DNA of 12,962 nt. It comes from an uncultured Oscillospiraceae bacterium. Its GTDB lineage: Bacteria > Bacillota > Clostridia > Oscillospirales > Oscillospiraceae. A program made the translations under genes and the position numbers. Location: NCBI GenBank assembly GCA_958438185.1, contig CAUBQU010000013.1:1-12962 (forward strand). The letters run 5' to 3'. Of the stretch, positions 1 to 6,342 are shown piece after piece (positions within the stretch are counted from its first letter, which is position 1; the number at the start of each line of letters is the position of its first letter). The notes under the pieces are model-generated. The model was given only the letters and a program-made list of their open reading frames with translations, ran no database searches and was not told the origin of the DNA.

Positions 1-11
1 CTATGTAATTT

Positions 12-68
12 ATAAGTAACTTATTATTTTAATAATATCTTGCGGATCGAAAGCAAACTTCCTATACT
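12..68 (+). promoter_or_regulatory. Promoter with palindromic operator candidates upstream of the FMN-binding gene
   Basis: A sigma-A-like promoter is visible: TTGCGG at 40-45, a 17-base spacer and TATACT at 63-68, about 40 bases before the start codon at 107. Just upstream are two inverted repeats: ATAAGTAACTTAT at 12-24 (perfect, odd-centred) and TATTATT-TT-AATAATA at 22-37. AT-rich palindromes containing GTAAC/GTTAC-like half-sites are common targets of HxlR-family repressors, and an HxlR gene is the second gene of this unit. Autoregulation at this site is therefore a reasonable inference. The promoter is seen in the sequence; binding is inferred. Confidence 0.6.
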
Positions 69-106
69 GGTCCTAGAAAGCAAAAATTGGATAGGAGGTT
101 TTTCCA

Positions 107-499
107 ATGCTGAATGAAAATGTTGTGAAGGTACTGAAGAACAACACCTGGACGGTCGCGACCTGTGCGGCTGGTGTCCCGAATGCGGTGCCGGTTGGCT
201 TCAAGGATGTCACAGAGGACGGCAAGCTGGTCGTTGGCGACGTCTTCCTGGAGACGACGATGCGCAACGTTCTGGACAACGGCAAGATCGCGGTCTCGGC
301 CTATGATGCTTCGACTTCCGAAGGCTATCAGGTCAAGGGTACCGCCGCATATGTGGCAGAAGGCCCCGTTGTCGAAACCTTCAAGACGCTGGCCGAGAAG
401 CTGTTCCACGGCAAAATGACGGCCAAGGGCGCGATCGTCATCACCCCCGAGCAGGTGATCGTGACGACCCCCGGCCCGGAGAACAAGAAGGTCCTGTAA
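107..499 (+). CDS. FMN-binding split-barrel protein (pyridoxamine 5'-phosphate oxidase-like family)
   Basis: This 130-residue soluble protein resembles the small FMN-binding proteins of the PNPOx-like split-barrel fold, such as the roughly 122-residue Desulfovibrio FMN-binding protein. Visible features are an N-terminal helix (about 1-12), a first strand pair ending in PNAVPVGFK (25-33), the segment VGDVFLETTMRNVLDNGKIAVSAYD (43-67), where this fold usually binds the flavin phosphate, and a late strand YQVKGTAAYVAEG (74-86). No signal peptide or membrane segment is seen. The start is fixed by AGGAGG at 93-98, eight bases before the ATG. The physiological substrate cannot be read from sequence; family members are flavin reductases, FMN carriers or oxidoreductases. 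The HxlR regulator next door suggests a role in response to redox or electrophile stress (inference). The hairpin after the stop may limit read-through into the regulator. Confidence 0.8.
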   Translation: MLNENVVKVLKNNTWTVATCAAGVPNAVPVGFKDVTEDGKLVVGDVFLETTMRNVLDNGKIAVSAYDASTSEGYQVKGTAAYVAEGPVVETFKTLAEKLFHGKMTAKGAIVITPEQVIVTTPGPENKKVL

Positions 500-526
500 G
501 GCTGGGAAAATCGCTGGTACATCGTG

Positions 527-560
527 GGGCACGGATGCAGCTGCGTCCGTGCCCGCTTTT
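527..560 (+). terminator. Intercistronic hairpin with short U tract
   Basis: The arms GGGCACGGATGCAG (527-540) and CTGCGTCCGTGCCC (541-554) pair along 14 positions with one G-U wobble. They are followed by GCTTTT (555-560). The stem is strong but the U run has only four bases, so this looks like a leaky intrinsic terminator or attenuator between the FMN-binding gene and the HxlR gene. No clear separate promoter is visible before the regulator. Confidence 0.6.
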
Positions 561-602
561 GCCGGGCGCCTGCTCGGCAGTCCTACGAAAGGGGGGCAGC
601 CT

Positions 603-980
603 ATGGCCTATGAGAGAAAACTGGAAAAGGATATCCGCTGCCCGCTGGAATATGGGATGGCGCTGTTTGGAGGCAAGTGGAAATCCCGCATCCTCTGCGT
701 CCTGGCGGGGCAGGGGACGCTGCGCTACAGCGCGCTGCGCAAGCAGATGGGAAATATCACAGACGCTGTCCTGGCGGCGGCGCTGAAGGAGCTCCTGGCG
801 GACGATATGATCCAGCGCAAGTCCTATGACGAGATCCCGCCCCGGGTGGAATACGCCCTATCGGAAAAAGGCCGCTCTGTGATCCCGATCTTGCAGAGCA
901 TCTGCCAATGGGCCGGTGGCTATTATAAAGAAGAGGAAGCGCACGCCATGACCCAGTGCCAAAAGTGCGATTATCACTAA
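603..980 (+). CDS. HxlR-family transcriptional regulator
   Basis: This is a 125-residue winged helix-turn-helix protein of the HxlR (YodB/HypR) family. The family signature is near the N terminus: CPLEYGMALFGGKWKSRIL (13-31). It is followed by the helix-turn-helix (about 40-72, including NITDAVLAAALKELLADDMI) and the wing (YDEIPPRVEYALSEKG, 75-90). Cys13 matches the conserved N-terminal cysteine that senses quinones, diamide or aldehydes in YodB/HypR-type proteins. The C-terminal tail ends in CQKCDYH, a CxxCxxH arrangement that is not part of the core family fold. The ATG at 603 is preferred to an in-frame ATG at 549 because AAAGGGGGG (588-596) sits six bases before it and because homologues begin at the conserved cysteine region. 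The gene follows the FMN-binding gene and probably regulates that unit, itself included (inference). Confidence 0.9.
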   Translation: MAYERKLEKDIRCPLEYGMALFGGKWKSRILCVLAGQGTLRYSALRKQMGNITDAVLAAALKELLADDMIQRKSYDEIPPRVEYALSEKGRSVIPILQSICQWAGGYYKEEEAHAMTQCQKCDYH

Positions 981-995
981 GCCTTGGGCTGCGCG

Positions 996-1013
996 CCACA
1001 AAGACGCCGCGGC
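996..1013. repeat. Detached left arm of a convergent terminator (target-duplication candidate)
   Basis: The 18 bases CCACAAAGACGCCGCGGC are the exact reverse complement of 1401-1418, almost 400 bases away. The last 13 bases (AAGACGCCGCGGC, 1001-1013) recur as a direct repeat at 1370-1382, next to that distal arm. The simplest reading is that this was the left arm of one stem-loop, later split by insertion of 1014-1369 with duplication of 13 bases. The pairing is seen; the history is inferred. Confidence 0.6.
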
Positions 1014-1017
1014 ATCT

Positions 1018-1049
1018 GAGTGTGTCAAAAAAGTATTTTTGACACACTC
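1018..1049. repeat. Perfect stem-loop, 14-base arms
   Basis: GAGTGTGTCAAAAA (1018-1031) pairs perfectly with TTTTTGACACACTC (1036-1049) around a 4-base loop. It lies 37 bases after the HxlR stop, at the left end of the putative insertion. It could work as a terminator for the HxlR transcript, although its T run is inside the stem. Confidence 0.75.
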
Positions 1050-1160
1050 TCAAACGCGACAACGCTGTATAAGTTCGAGTAACAAAATCGAAGATTTTGA
1101 CTCTCACTTACCGCTACGCTGGGCTCGCGCTTGAAGGGGCTTGCACCCTGCTGCGCGCAT

Positions 1161-1187
1161 AATTTCCACGCCGTTGGCGTGGAAATT
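1161..1187. repeat. Perfect stem-loop, 12-base arms
   Basis: AATTTCCACGCC (1161-1172) and GGCGTGGAAATT (1176-1187) pair perfectly around GTT. This is the central hairpin of the palindrome-rich element. Confidence 0.75.
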
Positions 1188-1369
1188 CCACACTTGCAGG
1201 GCGAGAAGTATTTTCCCCGACGTATGCGCTGCATAGGTTCGACTTAGCCAATCGCGCTGCGCTACGCTTGCGCTCTTGGAGTCTCACCCACTTGCCGCCG
1301 GAGAAAATAATTTTGACCTTATTTGCGCCGTGCGCGGCGCAAACTCTGCGAGGCTTTTTTTGACAGCCT

Positions 1370-1413
1370 AAGACGCCGCGGCGGACTGATATTCCAGCCC
1401 GCCGCGGCGTCTT
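1370..1413. terminator. GC-rich stem-loop between convergent genes, terminator for the DUF1275 gene
   Basis: AAGACGCCGCGGCGG (1370-1384) and CCGCCGCGGCGTCTT (1399-1413) form a perfect 15-base stem with a 14-base loop, 11 bases beyond the stop of the minus-strand gene. U tracts on either side are short (TTT read on plus, TT on minus), so termination strength is uncertain. The outer bases of the right arm (1414-1418) pair with 996-1000 rather than with adjacent sequence, which suggests the hairpin was originally longer. Confidence 0.6.
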
Positions 1414-1424
1414 TGTGGTTCTTG

Positions 1425-2096
1425 TTATGCCTCGTTTGCCGGAAGGAACATCATGCCGAAGCTGACAGCCAGTAGGCCGCAGCTTGCCCAGATGGCGCTT
1501 TGGCCCAACGCAAGCGTCAGCGCGCTCCCAGCCGCCGCCCCGGCGGCAAAAAAGACGATCACGCTGAAATAGGTCAGCGCCTTGTGGAGCGCGCCCTTTT
1601 CCCGGGTGCGGAAATAGGCGTGCAGCGCTTCCGTCCCGCTGCGCAGGTTGCCGATGCACATGGTGCTGGCGTAGACGTGGCCCCGGACCTTGTGGAATGT
1701 CTGCACCTGCAGCGCGCAGACAAAGGAGACCAGGGCGTTGGCCGCCGCGTTCCAGCGCTGCGGCAGAAAGCCGACGCCAAAGAGTATGAGGATCTCCACC
1801 AGGATAATGATCTGCCGCCAGTGGATCTTCTCGGCGCATTTATACCGGGCGTGGATGCTCTCGGCCACAAAAATGCCGCAGATAAACGACAAGATCGGGA
1901 TCAAGTAGCGGACGCAGCCGGAAAGATCACCTTGAAACAGCCGGGTGCTCATCAGGACGATATTGCCTGTCTGCGCGTTGGCGAAGACGCCGCCGCGGCA
2001 GCAATAGGTGTACGCGTCCTGCAAGCCGCCGGAGAGAATGATAAAAATTGCCGTGGCAAAGGCGTCCGACATCTGCCGCCGCTGTGTATTTGCCAT
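1425..2096 (-). CDS. DUF1275/YoaK-family membrane protein
   Basis: This 223-residue polytopic membrane protein has the hallmarks of the DUF1275 (YoaK) family: GGLQDAYTY followed by FANAQTGN near the N terminus (about 23-46), and the second conserved segment MCIGNLRSGTEALHAYF (about 146-162). Roughly six hydrophobic segments are spread over the length, consistent with the family's usual size. The family's biochemical function is not established, so no substrate is proposed. The start ATG (2096) has AGGTGA a few bases upstream on the minus strand. The gene lies downstream of the ABC exporter operon on the same strand, but the hairpin at 2123-2157 and an extended -10 promoter suggest it is transcribed on its own. 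It converges on the HxlR gene across the palindrome-rich stretch. Confidence 0.88.
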   Translation of the reverse strand: MANTQRRQMSDAFATAIFIILSGGLQDAYTYCCRGGVFANAQTGNIVLMSTRLFQGDLSGCVRYLIPILSFICGIFVAESIHARYKCAEKIHWRQIIILVEILILFGVGFLPQRWNAAANALVSFVCALQVQTFHKVRGHVYASTMCIGNLRSGTEALHAYFRTREKGALHKALTYFSVIVFFAAGAAAGSALTLALGQSAIWASCGLLAVSFGMMFLPANEA

Positions 2097-2122
2097 GGAG
2101 CGCTCACCTCGCCCTGAAAATT

Positions 2123-2157
2123 TTGGTCTGCCCGGGAATTATCCCCGGGCAGACCAA
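2123..2157 (-). terminator. Perfect stem-loop at the end of the ABC exporter operon
   Basis: TTGGTCTGCCCGGG (2123-2136) and CCCGGGCAGACCAA (2144-2157) form a perfect 14-base stem with a 7-base loop, 45 bases beyond the stop of the second ABC gene. On the minus strand the stem is followed by AAAATTTT, an imperfect U tract. It is most likely the operon terminator. It also overlaps the start region of the next promoter. Confidence 0.65.
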
Positions 2158-2165
2158 TCATAGCA
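2157..2165 (-). promoter_or_regulatory. Extended -10 promoter for the DUF1275 gene
   Basis: The minus strand reads TGCTATGAT here: an extended -10 (TGN) joined to TATGAT. No good -35 hexamer is present (TGGAAA at the expected distance), which is acceptable for extended -10 promoters. Transcription would start near 2150, inside the stem of the preceding terminator, about 55 bases before the ATG. Confidence 0.45.
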
Positions 2166-2202
2166 CAAGCGGCTCTGTTTTTCCAGTGCCGAAGTGCGCG
2201 TA

Positions 2203-3990
2203 TCAGGAGGCGTTTTCAAACTGGCTGTTATACAGCGCCGCGTAGAAGCCGCCCTGGCGCATCAGCGATTCGTGGGTGCCGCTCTCGATGACGTCGCCTG
2301 CCTGCATGACGAGGATAAGATCGGCGTTTTTGATCGTCGAGAGCCGGTGGGCAATGACAAAGCTGGTGCGGCCCTTCGTCAATTCGTCCATGGCCTGCTG
2401 GATGAGCAGCTCCGTCCGGGTATCGACGGACGAGGTCGCCTCGTCGAGGATCAGCATCGGCGCATTTTGCAGCATCGCCCGGGCGATGGTCAGCAGCTGC
2501 TTCTGCCCGGCGGAGATGCTCGTGCGCTCGGAGAGGACGGTATCAAAGCCGTCCGGCAGCGTCTTGACGAATTTCTCCAGCCCGCAGGCCCGGCAGACCT
2601 GCCACAGCTGCGCGTCCGTGATGCCGGTCATATTATAGACCAGGTTTTCCCGCACCGTCCCGTCAAAGAGCCAGGTGTCCTGCAGGACCATGCTGAACAG
2701 GTCGTGGACATTCTCCCGCCGCAGGTCGGTGATGGGTGTGCCGTCGATGGTGATCTGGCCGCCGGTGGCTTCGAAAAAGCGCATCAGCAGATTGACCATC
2801 GTTGTTTTCCCCGCGCCGGTCGGCCCGACGATGGCGACCTTCTGCCCCGGCTGCACGTTGGCGGAGAAATCGTGGATGACCAGCTTTTCCGGCGTGTCCG
2901 GATAGGCAAAGCGCACGTGGGAGAACTGCACCGCGCCGGTTACCTGGGAGAGGGCGGCGGTCTTGCCGCTCTCGTCGGACAGCTCCTCGCTCTCCAGGAA
3001 GTCGAAGATCCGGTGGGCAGAGGCGGCAGCTGTCTGCATATTTGTCAGGCCCTGGGCGATCTGCGTCAGCGGTGAAGAAAGCAGCCGCACATAGAGAATG
3101 AAGGAGACGATCACGCCGAAGGCAATGGTCCCGTTTATCGCCAGAATCGACCCGTAGATGCACACGGCCACATAGGAGAGATTGCCGATGATATTCATCA
3201 GCGGCTGCATCACGCCGGAGAGGAACTGGGAGCGCCAGTTGGCGTCGTAAACGGCGGCGTTGAGCTCGTCAAAGCGCGCGCCCACCTGCGCGGTTGCCCG
3301 GCTGCTGCGGACGACGGCGTGGCCGGTGTACATCTCCTCCACATAGCCGTTCAGTGCGCCCAGGCTCTCCTGCCGGGCTGTAAAATACGGCTGGGACCGT
3401 TTCATAATGAGAACGAGCAGCAGCAACCCACAGAGGGTGATCGCCAGCGCGACCAGGGCCAGCCGCCACTGGGTCACAAACATCATGACAAGGCAGCCCA
3501 GGAATTGGGTCGCCGCGCTGATGATGGTCGGCAGGCTGTTTGTCAGCCCTTGCTGCAGGGTGGAGACATCGTTGGTGATCCGGCTGAGGATATCGCCCTG
3601 GGCGTGGGTGTTGAAGTATTTCTGCGGCACCCGGTTGATCTTGGCCGAGAGGTCGCCCCGCATCCGGTAGGACATTTTCAGCGTCACCGTGGCCATGATA
3701 TAGTGCTGGAAAAAGCCGAACAGCGCGCTGATAACGTAAATAACGGCCAGGCCGATGCCGATCTTTGTCACGGCCGCCAGGTCGATGCCGGTGGTCAGAC
3801 CGTCTGCCATTAGTGTAGCAATCTTGCCGACCTGGTCCGGGCCGACGATGGTCAGCACGGCGCTCAGCGCCGCCAGGACCAGCGCAAAGATCAAAATGCC
3901 GATGCTGCTGCGCATATAGGCCGTGATCCGGCCCACGGCAGGGGTCAGGACCTGCCGGTCGGGAAGCTGATATTCTTGCCCTCTTCGCAT
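2203..3990 (-). CDS. ABC exporter half-transporter, canonical catalytic residues (heterodimer partner 2)
   Basis: This is a 595-residue fused permease/ATPase of the multidrug/lipid exporter class. Transmembrane helices span about residues 28-320, followed by the nucleotide-binding domain: Walker A GPTGAGKTT (389-397), Q-loop Gln437, signature SISAGQ (491-496), Walker B LILDE with catalytic Glu517, and switch His548. The signature departs from LSGGQ while Glu and His are intact, as expected for the partner that supplies a consensus catalytic site and receives a degenerate one. The ATG at 3990 is chosen over a GTG at 4023 because AAGGAGGT (4006-3998) lies seven bases before it and the GTG has no such site. 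The stop codon of the upstream ABC gene overlaps that binding site, so translation is probably coupled. Substrate cannot be told from sequence. Confidence 0.93.
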   Translation of the reverse strand: MRRGQEYQLPDRQVLTPAVGRITAYMRSSIGILIFALVLAALSAVLTIVGPDQVGKIATLMADGLTTGIDLAAVTKIGIGLAVIYVISALFGFFQHYIMATVTLKMSYRMRGDLSAKINRVPQKYFNTHAQGDILSRITNDVSTLQQGLTNSLPTIISAATQFLGCLVMMFVTQWRLALVALAITLCGLLLLVLIMKRSQPYFTARQESLGALNGYVEEMYTGHAVVRSSRATAQVGARFDELNAAVYDANWRSQFLSGVMQPLMNIIGNLSYVAVCIYGSILAINGTIAFGVIVSFILYVRLLSSPLTQIAQGLTNMQTAAASAHRIFDFLESEELSDESGKTAALSQVTGAVQFSHVRFAYPDTPEKLVIHDFSANVQPGQKVAIVGPTGAGKTTMVNLLMRFFEATGGQITIDGTPITDLRRENVHDLFSMVLQDTWLFDGTVRENLVYNMTGITDAQLWQVCRACGLEKFVKTLPDGFDTVLSERTSISAGQKQLLTIARAMLQNAPMLILDEATSSVDTRTELLIQQAMDELTKGRTSFVIAHRLSTIKNADLILVMQAGDVIESGTHESLMRQGGFYAALYNSQFENAS

Positions 3991-4003
3991 ATCGCGCACC
4001 TCC

Positions 4004-5761
4004 TTACTGTAATTCCGCCGCACTGAGCTGGCTCAGGGCGATCTGGCGATAGACCTCGCAGCTTTGCAGCAGCGCCTCGTGTGTCCCGTCGCCGACGATC
4101 TCGCCGTGCTCCAGCACAAGAATGCGGTCTGCATGGCGGATGGTACTGATCCGCTGGGCGACGATGATCTTCGTCGTCTCCGGCAGCGCCTGGGCAAGGC
4201 CGGCCCGCAGGGCCGCGTCTGTCTTATAATCCAGGGCGGAGAAGGCGTCGTCAAAGATCAGGATCTCCGGCTGCCGTGCCAGGGCCCGGGCGATGGAAAG
4301 CCGCTGCTTCTGTCCGCCGGAGAGATTCCGCCCCTGTTGGGCGACGGGGTAAGCCGTGCCCTCGTCTAGGCGGCTGACAAATTCCGATGCCTGGGCTAGC
4401 TCCAGCGCTGCCTGCAGGTCGGCGCCCGTATCGCCGCCGGTGCTCTGGCCAAAGAAGACGTTTTTCCGGATGCTGCCGGAGAACAGGGTTGCCCGCTGGC
4501 CGATGAAGGCCAGCTTGTTATACAGGGCGTCGAAGCGGTACTCCCGCACGTCGGCGCCGTCCAGCAGGACTTGGCCGTCCGTTGCGTCATAGAACCGGGG
4601 GATGAGATCGACCAGTGTCGTCTTGCCGCTGCCGGTAGCACCGATGATCGCCAGTGTCTGGCCGCGCTCGACCCGGAAATTGATATGGGAGAGCTCGTTT
4701 TCCGCTGCGCCGGGGTAGCGGAAGCTGACGTCCCGGAATTCGACGCTGCCCTGCTCCGTCCCCTGGGTCCGCGTGCCCTCGGTAATGGTGGCGCGCCGGT
4801 CCAGGACTTCGTTGATCCGTTCCGCGGAGACCTGCGCCTGGGGCAGCAGCATAAAGATCATGACCAGCATCATAAAGGACATGACGACATACGTGGCATA
4901 GGTGCTGAAGACCAGTACATTGCTGAACATCGTCAGCCGCGCCGCCGGGTCGCCGACGGAGATCTGGTTGACCAGGGCCGCGCCCAGCCAGTAGATGACC
5001 AGGGCCAGGCCGTTCATTCCCAGCAGCATCGTCGGCTGGATCAGGGAGAAAAGCTTCTGGTTTTTCATCTGGATCTGCGTCATTTCCTTGCTGGGTCCGT
5101 CGAATTTTTTATTCTGGTAGTCCTCCGCATTGAAGGCGTGGACGACATTGATGCCGGTCAGATTCTCCCGGGCGACCCGGTTGATCTTATCCGTCAGCTT
5201 CTGCACCAGCCGGAACCGGGGGATGCAAATGCACATGACTGTCAGTACCGTTGCGCAGATGACGACGACGAACGCCGCAGTCACCGCGGAGAGCTGCCAG
5301 CTCTTGCCCAGAATTTTGATGACAGCCCAGACCGCCATGATCGGTGACTTGATGAGCATCTGCAGGCCCAGGGCGAGAATCATTTGGATCTGGGTGATAT
5401 CGTTGGTCGTCCGGGTGATCAGGCTGGGGATGGAGAGTGACTGCATCTCCTCTGTGCCCAGGTCCATCACATGGTGGAACAGCTTCGCCCGGACGGTAAA
5501 GCTGAAGCCCGAGGCCGTGCGGGCGGCCAAAAAGCCGCAGGCGATGGCCAGCAGCGCACTTGCCAGGGTGCAACCCAGCATCCGAAGGCCGACGGCTGTG
5601 ATATCCGCCGTCGTGGAACCGGCCGTCTTGATGAGCTTCGTCAGCTCCGTCATATAATCCGGCAGCTTCAGGTCAAAATAGACCTGGCCCGCCACAAGTA
5701 GCAGGCAGGCCAGGGCCATCAGCCGCTCCTGTCTGCGCATGTTTTTTAAAAGTTTCAGCAT
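4004..5761 (-). CDS. ABC exporter half-transporter with degenerate catalytic residues (heterodimer partner 1)
   Basis: This 585-residue permease/ATPase has transmembrane helices over about residues 12-310 and a C-terminal nucleotide-binding domain: Walker A GATGSGKTT (374-382), Q-loop Gln422, canonical signature LSGGQ (480-484), and Walker B LIFDD where the usual catalytic Glu is Asp505. The switch histidine is replaced by Gln536 in VAQRIST. Glu-to-Asp plus His-to-Gln marks the degenerate half of heterodimeric exporters such as BmrCD, LmrCD and TM287/288 (family knowledge). Its mate is the next gene, 13 bases downstream, which has the complementary pattern. The start is supported by GAGGAGGG four bases before the ATG. 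It follows a MarR regulator by 21 bases, so the likely role is inducible export of a toxic compound from the cytoplasmic membrane (inference). Confidence 0.94.
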   Translation of the reverse strand: MLKLLKNMRRQERLMALACLLLVAGQVYFDLKLPDYMTELTKLIKTAGSTTADITAVGLRMLGCTLASALLAIACGFLAARTASGFSFTVRAKLFHHVMDLGTEEMQSLSIPSLITRTTNDITQIQMILALGLQMLIKSPIMAVWAVIKILGKSWQLSAVTAAFVVVICATVLTVMCICIPRFRLVQKLTDKINRVARENLTGINVVHAFNAEDYQNKKFDGPSKEMTQIQMKNQKLFSLIQPTMLLGMNGLALVIYWLGAALVNQISVGDPAARLTMFSNVLVFSTYATYVVMSFMMLVMIFMLLPQAQVSAERINEVLDRRATITEGTRTQGTEQGSVEFRDVSFRYPGAAENELSHINFRVERGQTLAIIGATGSGKTTLVDLIPRFYDATDGQVLLDGADVREYRFDALYNKLAFIGQRATLFSGSIRKNVFFGQSTGGDTGADLQAALELAQASEFVSRLDEGTAYPVAQQGRNLSGGQKQRLSIARALARQPEILIFDDAFSALDYKTDAALRAGLAQALPETTKIIVAQRISTIRHADRILVLEHGEIVGDGTHEALLQSCEVYRQIALSQLSAAELQ

Positions 5762-5782
5762 AGTACCCTCCTCATAACTTCC

Positions 5783-6238
5783 TCAGATGCCGCTGGCCCG
5801 GATCGCATCAAGATTGGCGGAAAACGCGGCGATGCATTTGTGAAACTGCGTGAGCTCTTCGCTGCTGAGCCCGTCTGTCAGCCGGGTGGCAAAAGCCTGC
5901 TGCAGAGCCCGCCCCCGGGCGATGAGCGGCGCGGCCTGGTCGGTGCAGACCAGGCGCGTCTTGCGCCGGTCGCCGGGCACGTCCTGGCGCGCCAGCAGGC
6001 CCAGGTTTACCAGCCGGTCTACATGGACCGAGACGATCCCCGGCTTCACGCCCCGGCACTGGCAGATGTCCTTGGCGGTATTATACGCGGGATTGTTGGC
6101 CAAAAACAGCAGAATATCCACAGCCAGCGGCGGCAGCCCTGTTTCCAGGCACAGGGGCTGCAGGACTCGGTAATAGGCCTCTGCAAATTTGTTTGCATTG
6201 CGCAGCATCGTTGCTGCGACAAAATTCGGTTCCAGCAT
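5783..6238 (-). CDS. MarR-family transcriptional regulator
   Basis: This 151-residue winged-helix protein is of typical MarR length. N-terminal dimerisation helices (about 5-50) are followed by the DNA-binding helices (TAKDICQCRGVKPGIVSVHVDRLVNLGLL, 54-82), the wing with the family signature PGDRRKTRLVCT (88-99; Asp90, Arg91), and a C-terminal dimerisation helix. The start at 6238 (MLEPNF) is chosen because AAGGA lies eight bases upstream; the ATG at 6247 would have that sequence directly abutting it, and a longer frame to 6457 runs back across the promoter and the tpiA terminator. It is the first gene of a unit with the two ABC exporter halves, so it most likely represses this operon and is released by the exported compound or a relative (family precedent, inference). 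Confidence 0.92.
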   Translation of the reverse strand: MLEPNFVAATMLRNANKFAEAYYRVLQPLCLETGLPPLAVDILLFLANNPAYNTAKDICQCRGVKPGIVSVHVDRLVNLGLLARQDVPGDRRKTRLVCTDQAAPLIARGRALQQAFATRLTDGLSSEELTQFHKCIAAFSANLDAIRASGI

Positions 6239-6254
6239 AGGCGGCATCCTTTTT

Positions 6255-6295
6255 GATAGATATTTCAATATTAGACTATCTGGTATTATACTATC
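6255..6295 (-). promoter_or_regulatory. MarR/ABC operon promoter with operator-like half-sites
   Basis: The minus strand has a consensus -10, TATAAT, at 6290-6285; the -35 is weak. Around it are half-sites of one motif: GATAG at 6255-6259 on plus and CTATC at 6276-6280 and 6291-6295, the last two within a 15-base direct repeat (ACTATC). A 12-base palindrome with a two-base centre (ATATT-TC-AATAT) lies at 6260-6271. Overlap of repeats with the -10 and start site fits autorepression by the MarR product (inference). The leader would be about 40 bases. Confidence 0.55.
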
Positions 6296-6342
6296 CGCGC
6301 CGCAAATTGCATGAACGATTTGTAAACATCCCGAAAAAAGAA

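Larger units (their letters stand above)
1014..1369. mobile_element. Palindrome-rich non-coding element, candidate MITE-like insertion
   Basis: This 356-base segment encodes no convincing protein and is dense in perfect hairpins. They are 1018-1031/1036-1049 (14-base arms, TGTGTCAAAAA core), 1083-1089/1093-1099 (7-base arms), 1161-1172/1176-1187 (12-base arms, loop GTT), 1322-1330/1335-1343 (9-base arms) and 1351-1355/1365-1369. The two ends carry similar inward sequence: TGTGTCAAAAAAG near the left, and GCTGTCAAAAAAAG near the right on the complement. A 13-base direct repeat (1001-1013, 1370-1382) flanks it. There is no transposase, so if mobile it is non-autonomous. Alternatives are a structured RNA or a local repeat mosaic. 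I cannot assign a family. Confidence 0.5.

Noticed and set aside
1114..1839. 241-codon minus-strand frame crossing the palindrome-rich stretch
   Set aside because: It overlaps the DUF1275 gene on the same strand in another frame and runs through several perfect hairpins; its composition (Arg, Ala, Gly, Pro) is that of a GC-rich shadow frame.
2194..3075. 293-codon plus-strand frame
   Set aside because: It is antisense to the nucleotide-binding domain of the second ABC gene and has no supporting domain.
3991..4023. GTG start that would extend the second ABC protein by 11 residues
   Set aside because: The ATG at 3990 has AAGGAGGT at ideal spacing. The GTG has no comparable site and would force overlap with the upstream gene.
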